From assembly GCA_032622095.1 (NCBI GenBank), contig CP136062.1:51847349-51911348 (forward strand): a stretch of 64,000 nucleotides of DNA, written 5' to 3'. A program made the position numbers and the translations under genes. Numbering within the stretch: the first letter of the stretch is position 1; each line of letters starts with the position of its first letter. This DNA is from Siphonodentalium dalli. Lineage: Eukaryota; Mollusca; Scaphopoda; Gadilida; Siphonodentaliidae. The notes beneath the pieces are model-generated. The model was not told the origin of the DNA, searched no databases, and worked only from the letters and a program-made list of their open reading frames with translations. Of the stretch, positions 23,356-33,964 are shown piece by piece.

Positions 23356-23746
23356 TTTAAAGGCACAGATGGCTGTCGCGGTGGGTATATTGTTAAAATA
23401 GTAACACTCATTAAAACTGCAATAAACAGAAAGAATATTTAAATATAGACATATTTTGTTCTTATACCAATCATAGGTATTGTGTAAATAGTTATGTTTT
23501 TGTCAAGATTGTATGATTTGTTATGTAAACAAAAGCCAGGTTCTGTAATGTTTTTGGCTTTTGTTTACATAACAAACTTAAACAAAGCATACTAACTTGA
23601 CAACAGCATACTATTTACGCGATATTTATGATTGGTGTAAGAACACAGTCTGTCTATATTTTAATATTCTTTCTGTTTTTGGTGGTTTTAAAGGATGTGA
23701 CTATTTTTACAGCATACCCACCACGAAGGCCATCCATGCCTTTAAA
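23356..23746. mobile_element. Inverted-repeat element overlapping the PWWP2 stop codon
   Basis: TTTAAAGGCACAGATGGCTG with GCGGTGGGTATATTG faces CAGCATACCCACCACGAAGG and CCATCCATGCCTTTAAA. The centre has GTTATGTAAACAAAAGCCA / TGGCTTTTGTTTACATAAC. The PWWP2 stop TAA (23744-23742) lies in the terminal TTTAAA. Confidence 0.8.
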
Positions 23747-25932
23747 ACTGTAAATCAAGCACATTAAAATCGACTTCACCCGAACTGTTCATTCGCTGCG
23801 CAGCGATGGCGGCAAGCTTGATGGCCATTTTATATGGTCCCTGTTTCTTCTTATTGTAGCGTGTTTTGAAATTTTCCAGGAATGGACACAAATCCGTGCT
23901 TTTCAGGTAGGACATAGTTGAAGAGCCGAACCAAGAAACTTGTGATAGCTGTCGACAACTGTTATTTTTATTAGAGGTTATAGCTAAAACTCGTCCAGGC
24001 CACCAGGGTGAGCCGTGAATCTTACCCCAAACGATATCACCTATCAAAACTTTATGACCATCTTTAGAAATGCATGAGGTAACGTCCATATTCTGAACGA
24101 ATTTAACTTTGTATTCTGGAGAATTTCCCGGCGGAGGTTCCGGGTAAATATCACCACTCTCGTCCGTATCTGTGTCGGATGTTCTCTCTTCGCGATAAAG
24201 ACAATCACCAACTATAAACGAAGACGACTCTGACTGATGAGGTGTACTTGATTTAACGTCCTCTGGAAGATCCTTGTGACTGACGTCTTCATCCTTGGAA
24301 GAATAGATCTTTCTAAGTTTTGAATCTAACACACTGTCGGTCTTTTTACTGGAAATGATAATGTTGGAATTATTTGGTTCGCGTCGCGGAGATAATGCCT
24401 TTATTTCCGAGGGATCGCGGCGAGGAGATAAACCTTTATTATGCCTCCACGTATAAAGTAATCGAGGCCTGTGTGACTTTAACTGAGCACTGACTTTTGG
24501 AGGTTCACTGTTCTCAATGCCATTTTTACTGTGGTCACCTGACTCGGACACCTGCAATACAGATGTGAGGCCATTGTGATTTGGTGACGGAATATACCGT
24601 TTCCGCTTATGTTTATGCTTGTGTTTCCTGTGATGTCCCATAACGCTCTGGCGTAATTTATCCTCCATTTGAGTGCAAACATTCTTTTTTTCAGCATGCA
24701 ACTCTGAGCAACGGTCCTCAACTTTATTTGAAGATTTCTCATCAATATTAGAATCGTTTTCATTTGCCTTGCATTCCTTGATCCCATCAGTTGTTGATGT
24801 TGGCAACTCGGAAGACATCCCAGAATTCTCAAAAGTACTAGCACTTTCACTGACATCTGTGTTTTCAGTAGGAATTTTGTCTTCGGAAGAACATTCAGCC
24901 TCGGATCCCTCACTGAAGGAATGCGCACGTGGAGGTATTTTTAGCAACGTAACATCACCAATGGAAATTCTAATCATCGGGCTAGACTTTTGGTTTCCTG
25001 ACGAATATTCTGATTTCAATTTCCTACTTTCGTCTACATCATTTAAAGTAGAATTCTCTGTCTTTATGTCAATATTGGTCTCTGTGCTATCAATTTCATC
25101 ACACACTGCCAGAATATCTTTTTTCCCTGATGCATCCTTATGCTTAGAACTAATATTATTTCTATTTTCCTCTGACTTAGCAGCTTTGAATCTTGCAGAA
25201 CGAGATGGCCTAGAATCATCTGCAGTGTCTGTAGATCTTCCCCGCGCACAACGACTTAGCGGTTTTTTATTATTTGGTTGACTAGATCGCGCATTCCTCG
25301 CTGACTCCGTTAGTCTGTTAACGTTAATTCCAGGTCGATTAGGGGATGTGATACTCCTGCGGAGGTTCCATCTCATACATCGCTGTCTCGATTCACTCAA
25401 ATCGACCTTCGCAATCTTTATTTGAGGTACTACAGTCTGACTATTCTGCAATGGTTTGCGTTTACCGAGATGATTATTAGTTCGATTTGGTGAAGCATAT
25501 CCCTTGTTTGCCGTCGATGACCTTGATGACCGTAATCCCATACTGAGGTTTCTTGCCGATTGTCTAAGTGCAGCAGCTACCTTGTGTTGCATGATGTTAG
25601 AAGTCAGTTTGATAGAATTTTGCCCAGAAATATTTGAATTGTCAATTGGTTTATCAGATTTATCAAACTTTGCAACAGAGACAGGCCCATTTTCTGTGTT
25701 AAGGCATGCCGACTTACAATTAGAACATAGAGTTCGTCGTGGGCGGAGTCGAATATTTCTAAAGTTTTTGTCTCGGATTAGTCTCACTGTTGGTTTACAC
25801 ACAATGTTCTCAGAATTGAAACCACATCGTAGAGTTGTTGCCGGCTCCTGGTTTTTCTGTTCTCCGTTTGCAATGCTTTCTGGGCCATCTTTCTTGTGCA
25901 GAGATGGCCAGCTGACACCATGAGGTATATTC
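23742..25932 (-). CDS. PWWP2A: PWWP2 exon 2 (main exon)
   Basis: 2,191 bp including TAA. The acceptor is a pyrimidine tract ending TTTCTTTTCCCAG, so the exon starts at 25932 rather than at the ATG at 26003. It encodes residues 49-778. The stop codon falls inside the TTTAAA end of an inverted-repeat element at 23356-23746. Confidence 0.93.
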
Positions 25933-28900
25933 CTGGGAAAAGAAATCGAAGGAGTAATATTAAATAAATGTTTCAGTGAATGAAACTGATGAATATAAAC
26001 CAAGCATTTTGCCTACCGAAAGAACGTACATTAATTCCCTAAATAATCAACTCCTTAACCACAGAAGAATTATGGGTAATTTTTCAGGATTTAGTCGGAA
26101 ATATGGCTTATATATATGGTATGGTATATATTGCCAAAAAATCCAATCACACTGGTGTCACCATTTTAAAAACATAATATCCGAACTACGCACAGTTTGG
26201 GGTGGTAGGAAGGTCATTTATGACTATATCACCCCTGACAATATACATGAAATAACAAATAGACATTTTGTCTGAAATAAAGAATAATAATATCTATACA
26301 TGTATGTATTTGTATTTTCATGTGTATATTGCAAATAAAAATAAAAGGTCAGCAGACCACAGTGTCCCCCGAAAAAGTGGCAAGTCGATGCCGCTTTGTT
26401 GAAGAAATTTTTAAAAAATGTTGAAATTTTCTAAGTTGAAAAGGGTTAATAACTCCGTCAAAAGATAATTTTTCCATCATCTATATACATGTTGCACATC
26501 TTCAATATATGGGCAACCATATTCTGAAGTTACAATTCTCTAGGATAAAAACTGTAGGAGGAGTTGATTACACAACGAAGGTACCCTCATACAGAAAATC
26601 TATAATTTTTTTTGAAATTTTCTAAGTCAAAAAGGGTTAATAACTCCGTCAAAAGATAATTTTTCCATCATCTATATACATGTTGCACATCTTCAATATA
26701 TGGGCAACCATATTCTGAAGTTACAAATCTCTAGGATAAAAACTGTAGGAGGAGTTGATTACACAACGAAGGTACCCTCATACAGAAAATTATAAAAAAT
26801 GTTGAAATTTTCTAAGTCGAAAAGGGTTAATAACTCCGTCAAAAAATAATTTTTCCGTCATCTATATACATGTTGCACATCTTCAATATATGTCTGTCAT
26901 TTGCAGAATGAGGTCCCCAGAGGGTGAATTTAGTGATGCTACCCCGCATAGCGGGCTAGCATCACCAAATTCACCCTCAGCAGAATGAGGTCATAGGGTG
27001 AATTTGGTGATGCTAGCCCACTATGCGGGGTAGCATCACTAAATTCACCCTCTGGGGACCTCATTCTGCAAATGACAGACACCCTATTTTCAAGGCTTGA
27101 ATAAGAATACTTTCAGCTTTTTTATGTGAATAAATTATCAAGAAGCTAAATGCACGTAGTGGGTGTGTGTGTTATTGAGGGATACAACGCTGTGGTCGTT
27201 CGGACATATTTAGTATAAACACACACCCGCTACATTCATTTCTTAAATAAAAAGTATGAGCCTGTCAACATTAATTTAAAATTCAGAGTGGAAATAAAAG
27301 TATTGGCATCGAGTTAGTAATCTGAGCTTTCTAAAATTACACAGTGATAACATCAGAGACACCAGATAATCACGATTTTTGGCTTAACTGAATTCCATTA
27401 AGAAAATTTTGCCGTCAGTCATGTTTTTTTGCGAAATGATCCCAAAATAACTCGTTCCCATCTACATGTCAACATCCATGACAAATTTCATGATGATCCA
27501 ACCAAAAGTACGACCTGTAGCCCGAGTCAAATAATTTTGTCGTGCAAAGAGTAAAATCCTACTCTCAGGTGCCTAATAATCGTGATCATACGCTGATGGC
27601 CTAATAATAGTGACGGGTGGGGATTTAGGTTTAAATTAATAATATTGATGGCAATTTCACTCTATGTCTCAATGCCAAATAATAGTGATCGTTGGGAATT
27701 TTCTCCAAAATTAATAATCATGCTGACACTATTATTAGGCATCTGAGAGTACATGTAGATGGCTGCCAACAGCCATGTTTTATGGCCGATTGATCCAAAA
27801 ATGACTCATTCCCATCTACATGTGAATATTAACATCCACGACAAATTTAATGATGATCAGACAAACACTCCGGCCTGTCGCCCGTGATAATGGATTGAAT
27901 TTTAAAATCCAAGATGGCCACTGGCAGCCATTATTTTTGCCGAATGACCTCAAAATGAATGGTTCCATGTAAATGTCAACAGCCATGACAAATTGTACGA
28001 CCTGTAGCCTGTGTCAAAGGAAATAGTCCCATTCAACAGCCATGAGAAATTTCATAATGATCCGACCAAAGGTACGACATGTAGCCCGCTCTAATGGAAA
28101 TTGTTGACGGACGTTTCCATGCACAGTATTGCACACACATGCACACTCACACATGGACGACAGATACCAAGCCATGGCAATAGCTCAAACTTTACAAGTA
28201 AATTTGAGCTAAAAATTTACCAAAAAATGTAGGAATAAAAGCTCGGACAAAATTATGTATTCTGACACAATTTTCCAAATCGAAAAAGGGGGGTAACTCC
28301 ACAAAAATAAAATCTGAAAATTATTACAAAACGACTGAGAAAAACTCAGGACAAATTTGTGTCCATGGACGGACGACGGACGCAAGCTGATTCCAGTATA
28401 CCCACCCCCCAACTTTGTTGTGGGGGTATAAATATAATTCTTTGTGTTAACTTTATAGTAAGTCTTATTTCTCAGTCACGGTCACATTGGATCCATCCAG
28501 CCCAGTTAAGCTGATGGGGTCATTGTCACAAGGCATCGGTCACATTCGTAGCCAGCTTTTTAAATCAATCACAAATGTAGCCAGCTTTTCTGTGGCGATC
28601 ACATTTGTAGCCAGCTTTTCATATTCAGGCGAGCCTCAGTGAACACGATCAGGTTAATATCATTTTTCTGAATTGATGGATGAGCAACAACTTGAATTTT
28701 GTTTTGATATTAGTTCTTCTAATAACCTGAGGTTTCCGAGCAATGTCGTTAGAATGCTCAAATTATATTGCAATATAAGTTGATAAACGAAGTCAGTTTT
28801 GGAGCATGACGTCGACATTTTAGTCACGAACGTGATGACGTCATATTTCGCGCCATATAAAGCATGCAATTAGAAAAGCTGGCTACGAATGTGATCGCCG

Positions 28901-31868
28901 ATGAAAAAAACTGGCTACATTTGTGATCCATTTAAAAAGCTGGCTACGAATGTGACCGGAGCCTTGTGACAATGACCCCATCGGCCCCAGTTAAGCGCAT
29001 TCAGTGCCACAAGTCAAGTTCTAGAGGTGCATTCCATATTATAAAATGGAGTGTCTGAATTTTCATGAATTCTATACATGAATATTCAAAAGGTCCATAT
29101 ACTCCATACATGTACCTTTGACCTGTACTGTAGCCTGAATGCGTGGAATGGGGCTGAATGGATCCATTATCACTTAGAAATAAGGCTTATGCCAGAAGGT
29201 GCCTCATAGGAAACAGGTATCGGTAACAGAAATACTGTTGCAGAACATATTTTTATGCCACTGGTCTCTCGTGCTAGCGGAGCGGGGATCACAACCTGGT
29301 CAGTGTGAGTCAATGTTTCTGGCTGCTCATTGGCTGACCTTTACCCGTTAACAACTTTTAGCGCGATTTTTTTACCTGCCTTTTCCTGATCACTTTTTGA
29401 TTGACTTTGATGAGCTGCAGACATTTGATGAGCTGTATACAGCAGGTACATAAATGCACACCAGTCTCAGTCGGCGCGAGATTGAAATGTTGCCGTGAAT
29501 AATTGCCATCTGCTTCAATTTGAACAGACTATTTTTCTTCCGTAGTTCTGATAAAGGCATTCTTTTAACCTAATGACGAAACTGCAATCAAATTGATCAT
29601 CGGTCGCATATTGATTGTTGTACCGGTATTAAACAGGGACCAAAAGAACTGCATGGTTTGATGGTTGTTTGATCAATGAATGGAAGAAAATGAACTTACA
29701 AAATATATCAACACAAATTGTGCATTTATGTAGAAAACACTGCATGTAGTTACGACAATGACCTGTCACTACATGAGACTGGTGTGAAGTTATATATAGG
29801 GGAGACCCGGGCAAAGCAGATCACGTAAGGTTTTCTTGTACAAAATGCAAGCAGCAATCAGAAATATTAGCACAGTCAGTTTCTAATCATGATGGCATAA
29901 CATTTGGCGTAGGATGCATTCAGATGCATCTATTGGTTTGGTTGCTATGGTGATTTTTTATTTTGATCCGCTTTGCCCGGCCGTCGGGCAAATCGGATCA
30001 CCACATCGGACAACGCGGATCAGCAAACGAATCCTTCTGAAAATACAATACTACTCAACTAATCATATACTTTTCAGTTTTATTTATGACAATTATACAT
30101 ATTTATTGCAAATAATTAAAATCGTGTTTTTGCAAACGTTCAAATTTTTCAATTATGGACATGCTCCGACAAGGCACGAATTTTGTCGACCCATCTTATT
30201 AAAATTGTCCAAATTCACTTAATCTACGCATGTGTACCGGAAGTTAGTCATGTTATGAATGATCCGCTTTGCCCGATCCACTTTGCCCGCAGCACATCTT
30301 TTTACAGTCCGGGGCATTAAGCGGGTGTCCTATCGAATTTAGCAAATTGACATATTGTCTTATTCCACACATGTATTGCCTAAGAGACCGACAACATTTA
30401 TTCGGGTAGATGCTACTAGATGGGTATGTGATCATCGACCTGCGCAATAGATATGCGCAAACGCACAATAATTATAAATTTGGTAAAATCTTAAAATGTC
30501 GACGAAAATGTTCTACTGGGCTACAATATGGTAGTATACCGGTACCTTGTTCTCTGTGGAAAAGTATAAAAACTAACCCAACACGAAACGACCTTATTCT
30601 AAAATACGGATAATAGATATTAGATAAGGAATAATTTGATAGTATTGAAATAATAAAGGTGATCGGCTTTGCCTGGGCGATCCGCTTTGCCCGGGTCTCC
30701 CCTACAGAAATGCACACGGTGTGCATGTAATGATGTATGTATAAAACATTACGACAACGACCCCATTACTAGGCATTCAGAGTTTGAAAGAGTTCTCCAT
30801 CAATGGGAAAATTTAATGTACATGTAGAATGTGAATTGTGATGATTGATGGTGGGCATACTAGTATCTGTCTGTAGTTGTTACGTCCTAGTGACCAAGGC
30901 TGGCTTTTACAGGACGGGATCGAGTAGATCCATCATTTTTCCAGGAAGTTTTTGCCGAACCCGTGACTTCTTCGCCACGGTAGGGATCTTTAACGTGCGC
31001 ACATTGTTGCACACGGGACAGCCATTAGCGTCGGCTCCCGATCCGACGGTGTTCCAAGCGTAGTGTCATCCCTGGTAATGACATTACGAGAGGAGCAGAG
31101 GTACGAAGTTAGTCCAGTACGTTTTTTTCAAATTTTGTCTGAGACTCTTCAAATGGCTTCTGCAATCTTTCTCAGATCACCGATCGTGGCATCGATGATT
31201 GATTTGTGATGCCCATGGTACTGGGAATGCAGATGGCAACACAAAGTCCGACCGATATTTTGTCGGATTTGAACCCTCGACCGTGTCGAAGGTGTAGCTC
31301 AGAGGTCGGCCCACAAACCAACTGAGCTATCCGTTCCCCCCAATCTGCAAAAACAACCTCAGCTACAGTGGCATTCTTAAAAAGGAATAGCTATTACCAA
31401 AGTTAACTGTTATTGGTGTTAAGCAGCATATCACTATCATGATGACATCATTCATAATGAAAACAAAATTGTGGGGGGGGGGGGGGCTAGCTGACGTGCA
31501 CTTGACGGATATACCGTCACTGTCAGTGGACAGATTCAGATGTAGAAATGTGAGAAGAATAATAAATTCTCGATTGAATCATAACCAACTTGTCATAGAA
31601 AACGAAATTGATTCTACTAGTAGTAGCTGGTTCGATATGACAAAAACGTTTTGTGAAGTTGGGTCAAATTTGAGTCATTTCTGAGAATGACATGTTGCCG
31701 GAAAACGTCTATATTTTTTCACCCTTTATTTGAATCCAAAAGAACGCCTCGGTATTCTTTTGATCCATGATTCAAGCTAACAATAAGGGCATCTTCCAGA
31801 GCTTCTTCGATAAGAATAGGTAGTTTAGCTCCTTTGAATATTGTGCTTTTCCCTTTTTCTTCCGCCAT
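23742..31868 (-). CDS. PWWP2A: PWWP domain-containing protein 2 (PWWP2A/B-like)
   Basis: Predicted 778-residue nuclear chromatin protein from two exons, 31868-31723 and 25932-23742 (phase 2 intron, 5.8 kb). Vertebrate PWWP2A/B read H3K36 methylation and H2A.Z nucleosomes and recruit NuRD-type deacetylase complexes; the same role is inferred here. Exon 1 encodes MAEEKGKSTIFKGAKLPI followed by IEEALEDALIVS and YRGVLLDSNKG, matching the vertebrate N-terminal IIEDALVVSF...GVLMDL region. Exon 2 opens with NIPHGVSW, continues with RLRPRRTLCSNCK (about residues 110-122), then a long low-complexity middle with a His/Lys tract near residue 480. The C-terminal PWWP domain (about 675-775) has GDIVWGKIHG, SPWWPGRV, VSWFGS and CPFLENFKTRYNKKKQG. 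The open frame runs 24 codons past the acceptor into the intron, which could mislead automatic start calling. Vertebrates have two paralogues; this is probably co-orthologous to both. Confidence 0.93.
26028..26110. mobile_element. TA-flanked MITE, left arm only
   Basis: CCCTAAATAATCAACTCC to TTTAGTCGGAAATATGGC-TTA, in the PWWP2 intron close to the exon 2 acceptor. Confidence 0.7.
26340..26884. repeat. Three ~187-bp tandem units in PWWP2 intron 1
   Basis: Units contain AAAAGGGTTAATAACTCCGT, ATCTATATACATGTTGCACA, CTTCAATATATGGGCAACC and AAAACTGTAGGAGGAGTTGA. The third unit is cut after CTTCAATATA by a double-palindrome MITE. Confidence 0.75.
26885..27092. mobile_element. Double-palindrome MITE, short form, in PWWP2 intron
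   Basis: About 200 bp made only of the two terminal hairpins back to back: ATAGCGGGCTAGCATCACC, and GATGCTAGCCCACTATGCGG facing it. The central region is missing. It interrupts a 187-bp tandem unit. Confidence 0.8.
27145..27245. repeat. Foldback repeat in PWWP2 intron
   Basis: GTAGTGGGTGTGTGTGTTAT faces TATAAACACACACCCGCTAC with a loop of about 45 bp. Confidence 0.6.
27400..28212. mobile_element. Pearl-like element G3, left end missing
   Basis: Diverged G core units (CTCGTTCCCATCTACATGTC, AACATCCATGACAAATTTCA) end in ACACACATGCACACTCACAC, GGACGACAG, then the hairpin AGCTCAAACTTTACAAG / TAAATTTGAGCTAAAAA. One core unit is interrupted by a small TA-flanked element at 27560-27751. Confidence 0.7.
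27560..27751. mobile_element. Small TA-flanked MITE inside G3
   Basis: About 190 bp bounded by TACTCTCAGGTGCCTAATAA and its inverted partner ATTATTAGGCATCTGAGAGT-A. TA occurs at both edges. It interrupts the G core sequence between GTAAAATCC and AGATGGCTGCC. Confidence 0.7.
28213..28432. mobile_element. P-type element, right end only
   Basis: One core unit (ATGTAGGAATAAAAGCTCGG), then AACGACTGAGAAAAACTC, a GGACGGACGACGGACGC tract and the hairpin ending CAACTTTGTTGTGGGGGT. The left half is absent; G3 abuts directly. Confidence 0.65.
28440..29195. mobile_element. Foldback element with nested insertion
   Basis: Outer arms GTCTTATTTCTCAGTCACGG with GGATCCATCCAGCCC face GGGCTGAATGGATCCATTAT and ACTTAGAAATAAGGC. 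It is interrupted at 28511-28985 by another inverted-repeat element. Related arms occur at 35107-35350. Confidence 0.65.
28511..28985. mobile_element. 475-bp inverted-repeat element with 10-11 bp target duplication
   Basis: Flanked by CCCAGTTAAG at 28501-28510 and 28986-28995. Arms of about 110 bp: GATGGGGTCATTGTCACAAG then repeats of CATTCGTAGCCAGCTTTT, mirrored by AAAAGCTGGCTACGAATGTG and CTTGTGACAATGACCCCATC. Confidence 0.75.
29799..30702. mobile_element. 904-bp TA-flanked element with repeated GATCCGCTTTGCCCG motif
   Basis: Ends GGGGAGACCCGGGCAAAGC and GCTTTGCCCGGGTCTCCCC are inverted, with TA outside each. GATCCGCTTTGCCCG or its complement recurs near 29965, 29990, 30262, 30275, 30662 and 30680. 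These look like subterminal transposase-binding repeats. No long frame is present, so it is non-autonomous. Confidence 0.7.
30880..31342 (-). mobile_element. tRNA-derived SINE
   Basis: On the minus strand from 31342: ATAGCTCAGTTGGTTTGTGG (A box) and GAGGGTTCAAATCCGAC (B box), spaced like a tRNA head. A body with GCCATCTGCATTCCCAG follows, and a tail with CGCACGTTAAAGATCCCTAC. The tRNA part cannot fold as a normal tRNA throughout, so this is a SINE rather than a gene. Confidence 0.8.
31723..31868 (-). CDS. PWWP2A: PWWP2 exon 1 with start codon
   Basis: 146 coding bases: ATG at 31868-31866 after AATAAAAC, 48 codons plus two bases, then donor GG|GTGAAA. Joined to the exon at 25932 it restores GGG AAT and the conserved G.PHG motif. 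I chose this start because the peptide aligns with the vertebrate conserved N-terminal block and an NRF-1-like site lies just upstream. Confidence 0.85.
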
Positions 31869-31897
31869 GTTTTATTTTGACCCACTAGGTCTGCTAA

Positions 31898-31908
31898 TGC
31901 GCATGCGC
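31898..31908. promoter_or_regulatory. NRF-1-like palindromic site upstream of PWWP2
   Basis: TGCGCATGCGC is a perfect palindrome matching the NRF-1 consensus and lies about 30 bp upstream of the PWWP2 start codon. NRF-1 sites are common in TATA-less housekeeping promoters, so this is a plausible core-promoter element. Function is inferred. Confidence 0.5.
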
Positions 31909-31989
31909 TAAAACTAAGAGAGCCTGCAGACGGAAAAGTACTTAACTCATTAACTGCCGAGGCACTGAAACAAAATTATACAGTTAACA

Positions 31990-33480
31990 AGACAATCAAA
32001 GACTCTGGGGTCGTTCACCAGTATGTAAAGACGGAGAAGACTGAGACTCTGAAGACTACAATAGTAAGTAAGTTGTTATAACATAATTTATTTCTCAAAA
32101 TTTTAATTTAAAATTAAAAAACAAAATTCATAAAAAACAAAATTGAGCAAGGAGTAAAATTTACTGGGTTTTTGTTCTCATTTAAAATGATGTTTTTTTG
32201 TTAAATTTAGCGAAAGGAGTTAAATGTAAAAACTTAAATCTAAATTAAAAAAAAAAAAATATTGACCCTGCCCATGTTTGCCCCAGTGACCCCATTTTAA
32301 GAAATCTGAACCCCAGTAAACCAGAGACCCTTCATACCAAATATGAACTCATTCGGCCTGATGCCACTTGAGAAGAAGTCGTTTTAAGAATTACTATGGA
32401 GGGAAAGAGTTATGGCCCTGGCTTCGGAACTAAATTCACCCTCTGGGGACCTCATTCAGCAAATGTCAGACACACTAAATTCAGGTACAGTAATGTCCGA
32501 AGTAATTAACCACTTAACCACAGCAGAATTATGGGAAATTTTAAGGATTCAGTCGGAAATATGGCTTGTTGCCATTCATCGGAAAGATCTCCCCGAGAGC
32601 TTTCAGATGAATGGCAACAAGTCATATTTCCGACTAAATCCTGAAAAATTACCCTTAATTCAGCTGTGGTTAAGGAGTCAATTACTTTGGACATTACTGT
32701 AGTTTGTTTTAATATCTAGCAGTGTTGTTTATACAAGCCAGCTGCCAGATGACATATATTATTATAATCTAGATTGATGACCTGTTTGTGTGTCTCTCTC
32801 TCTGTGTCTATCTGCAGAGATATATATCTGCTTCTGGATAAAACAGACATTTAAGTTGGAAGTTGCAGATGATATCCGTTGGGAGAGATGTTGGTTGGGT
32901 GCATGGTGGGGGAGGGGGTTGGGTCTGGGCCATGTGGGAGGGGGGATGTGTAATGGGAAATTTCTGTAATTTCATTAAAGATTAAAGTTTCATAACTCTG
33001 CAGATGTTATAATGGTGTCACATTTTTCAAATTTTATAACATGTTTAAAAAATATTTTGTTTGTTTGTTAAATTGAGCAAAGTGAAAATTCAAAAAAAAA
33101 ATTGAGTTATGTCACTGGCTCCGCCCACATTTGACCTAGTGACCTCATTTTAACAAATCGGAATCACAGTCCCCCAATAACCGTTTGTACCAAATATGAA
33201 CCCATTCGGCCCAATGAAATTTGAGAAGTCGTTGTAAGAATTACTATGGTGGGAAAGAGTTATGACACTGGCTTGGCAACTATTTGACCCAGTGACCTCA
33301 TTTGAACAAATCTGAATGAGAGTCACCAAGGGAACATCCACACCAAATATGATCCAAATCGGGCTTATGGATTGGGAGAAGATGTTCAAAGAATAGTTGA
33401 CGGATGGACGGACGGACGGATGGACGGACGAGGAGTGATGACTATAGCTCCACTGGAGACTTCGTCTCAGGTGAGCATAA
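31990..33480. mobile_element. Pearl-like element F2 (same family as F1)
   Basis: Starts AGACAATCAAAGACTCTGG with GTCGTTCACC, as F1 does, and ends GACGGACGAGGAGTGATG then GCTCCACTGGAGACTTCG / TCTCAGGTGAGC. Core modules with TGACCTCATTT and CACCAAATATGA are present. It is interrupted at about 32425-32701 by half a double-palindrome MITE and a complete TA-flanked MITE. Confidence 0.75.
32486..32701. mobile_element. TA-flanked palindromic MITE, full length, in F2
   Basis: Starts TACAGTAATGTCCGAAGTAA, centre AGATCTCCCCGAGAGCT, ends TTTGGACATTACTGTA. It is inserted within the pearl-like element F2, next to a half double-palindrome MITE at 32425-32480. Confidence 0.8.
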
Positions 33481-33964
33481 AAGTATAGGAATCATTTAAT
33501 TAAGAAAAGACCTTGGAAAAGGCTTGGTTATCTGTGCAAAGAATTATTTTAAATATTGACTACATGTTTGGATGTTTCATGTTTGTCGACTTAAAGTAAT
33601 CTTTTACTTTGGGCCTACAAACTTAAACTTAATTGGCATCAGTAGTGAACAGGCAAACATATTGAAAATTCAGGGAACATTTCACAAAATGTAGCACCAA
33701 ATAAATTATTTTATGATTATAATTGACTAAATCAAGAACCTGAAGATACACATCTGTGGAAGATACTTGTTTATGGCTACTGTACGGTACTTGTAAACTC
33801 ATACTTAAACATTATGTTCGATAATATATAGAAAGTATTATTTAAAAGGAAATAAGGTTTTGCATTGGGAAAATATAAATAATTCTATATAGGTAATAAT
33901 TTCTCAGTTGACTTAATAGGGTGGTATTTTGTCACATTTATTCTCCATATTTATTTCTTACTAG

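Noticed and set aside
24673-25281. Plus-strand 202-codon frame and another at 25504-25923
   Set aside because: Antisense shadows of the PWWP2 exon.
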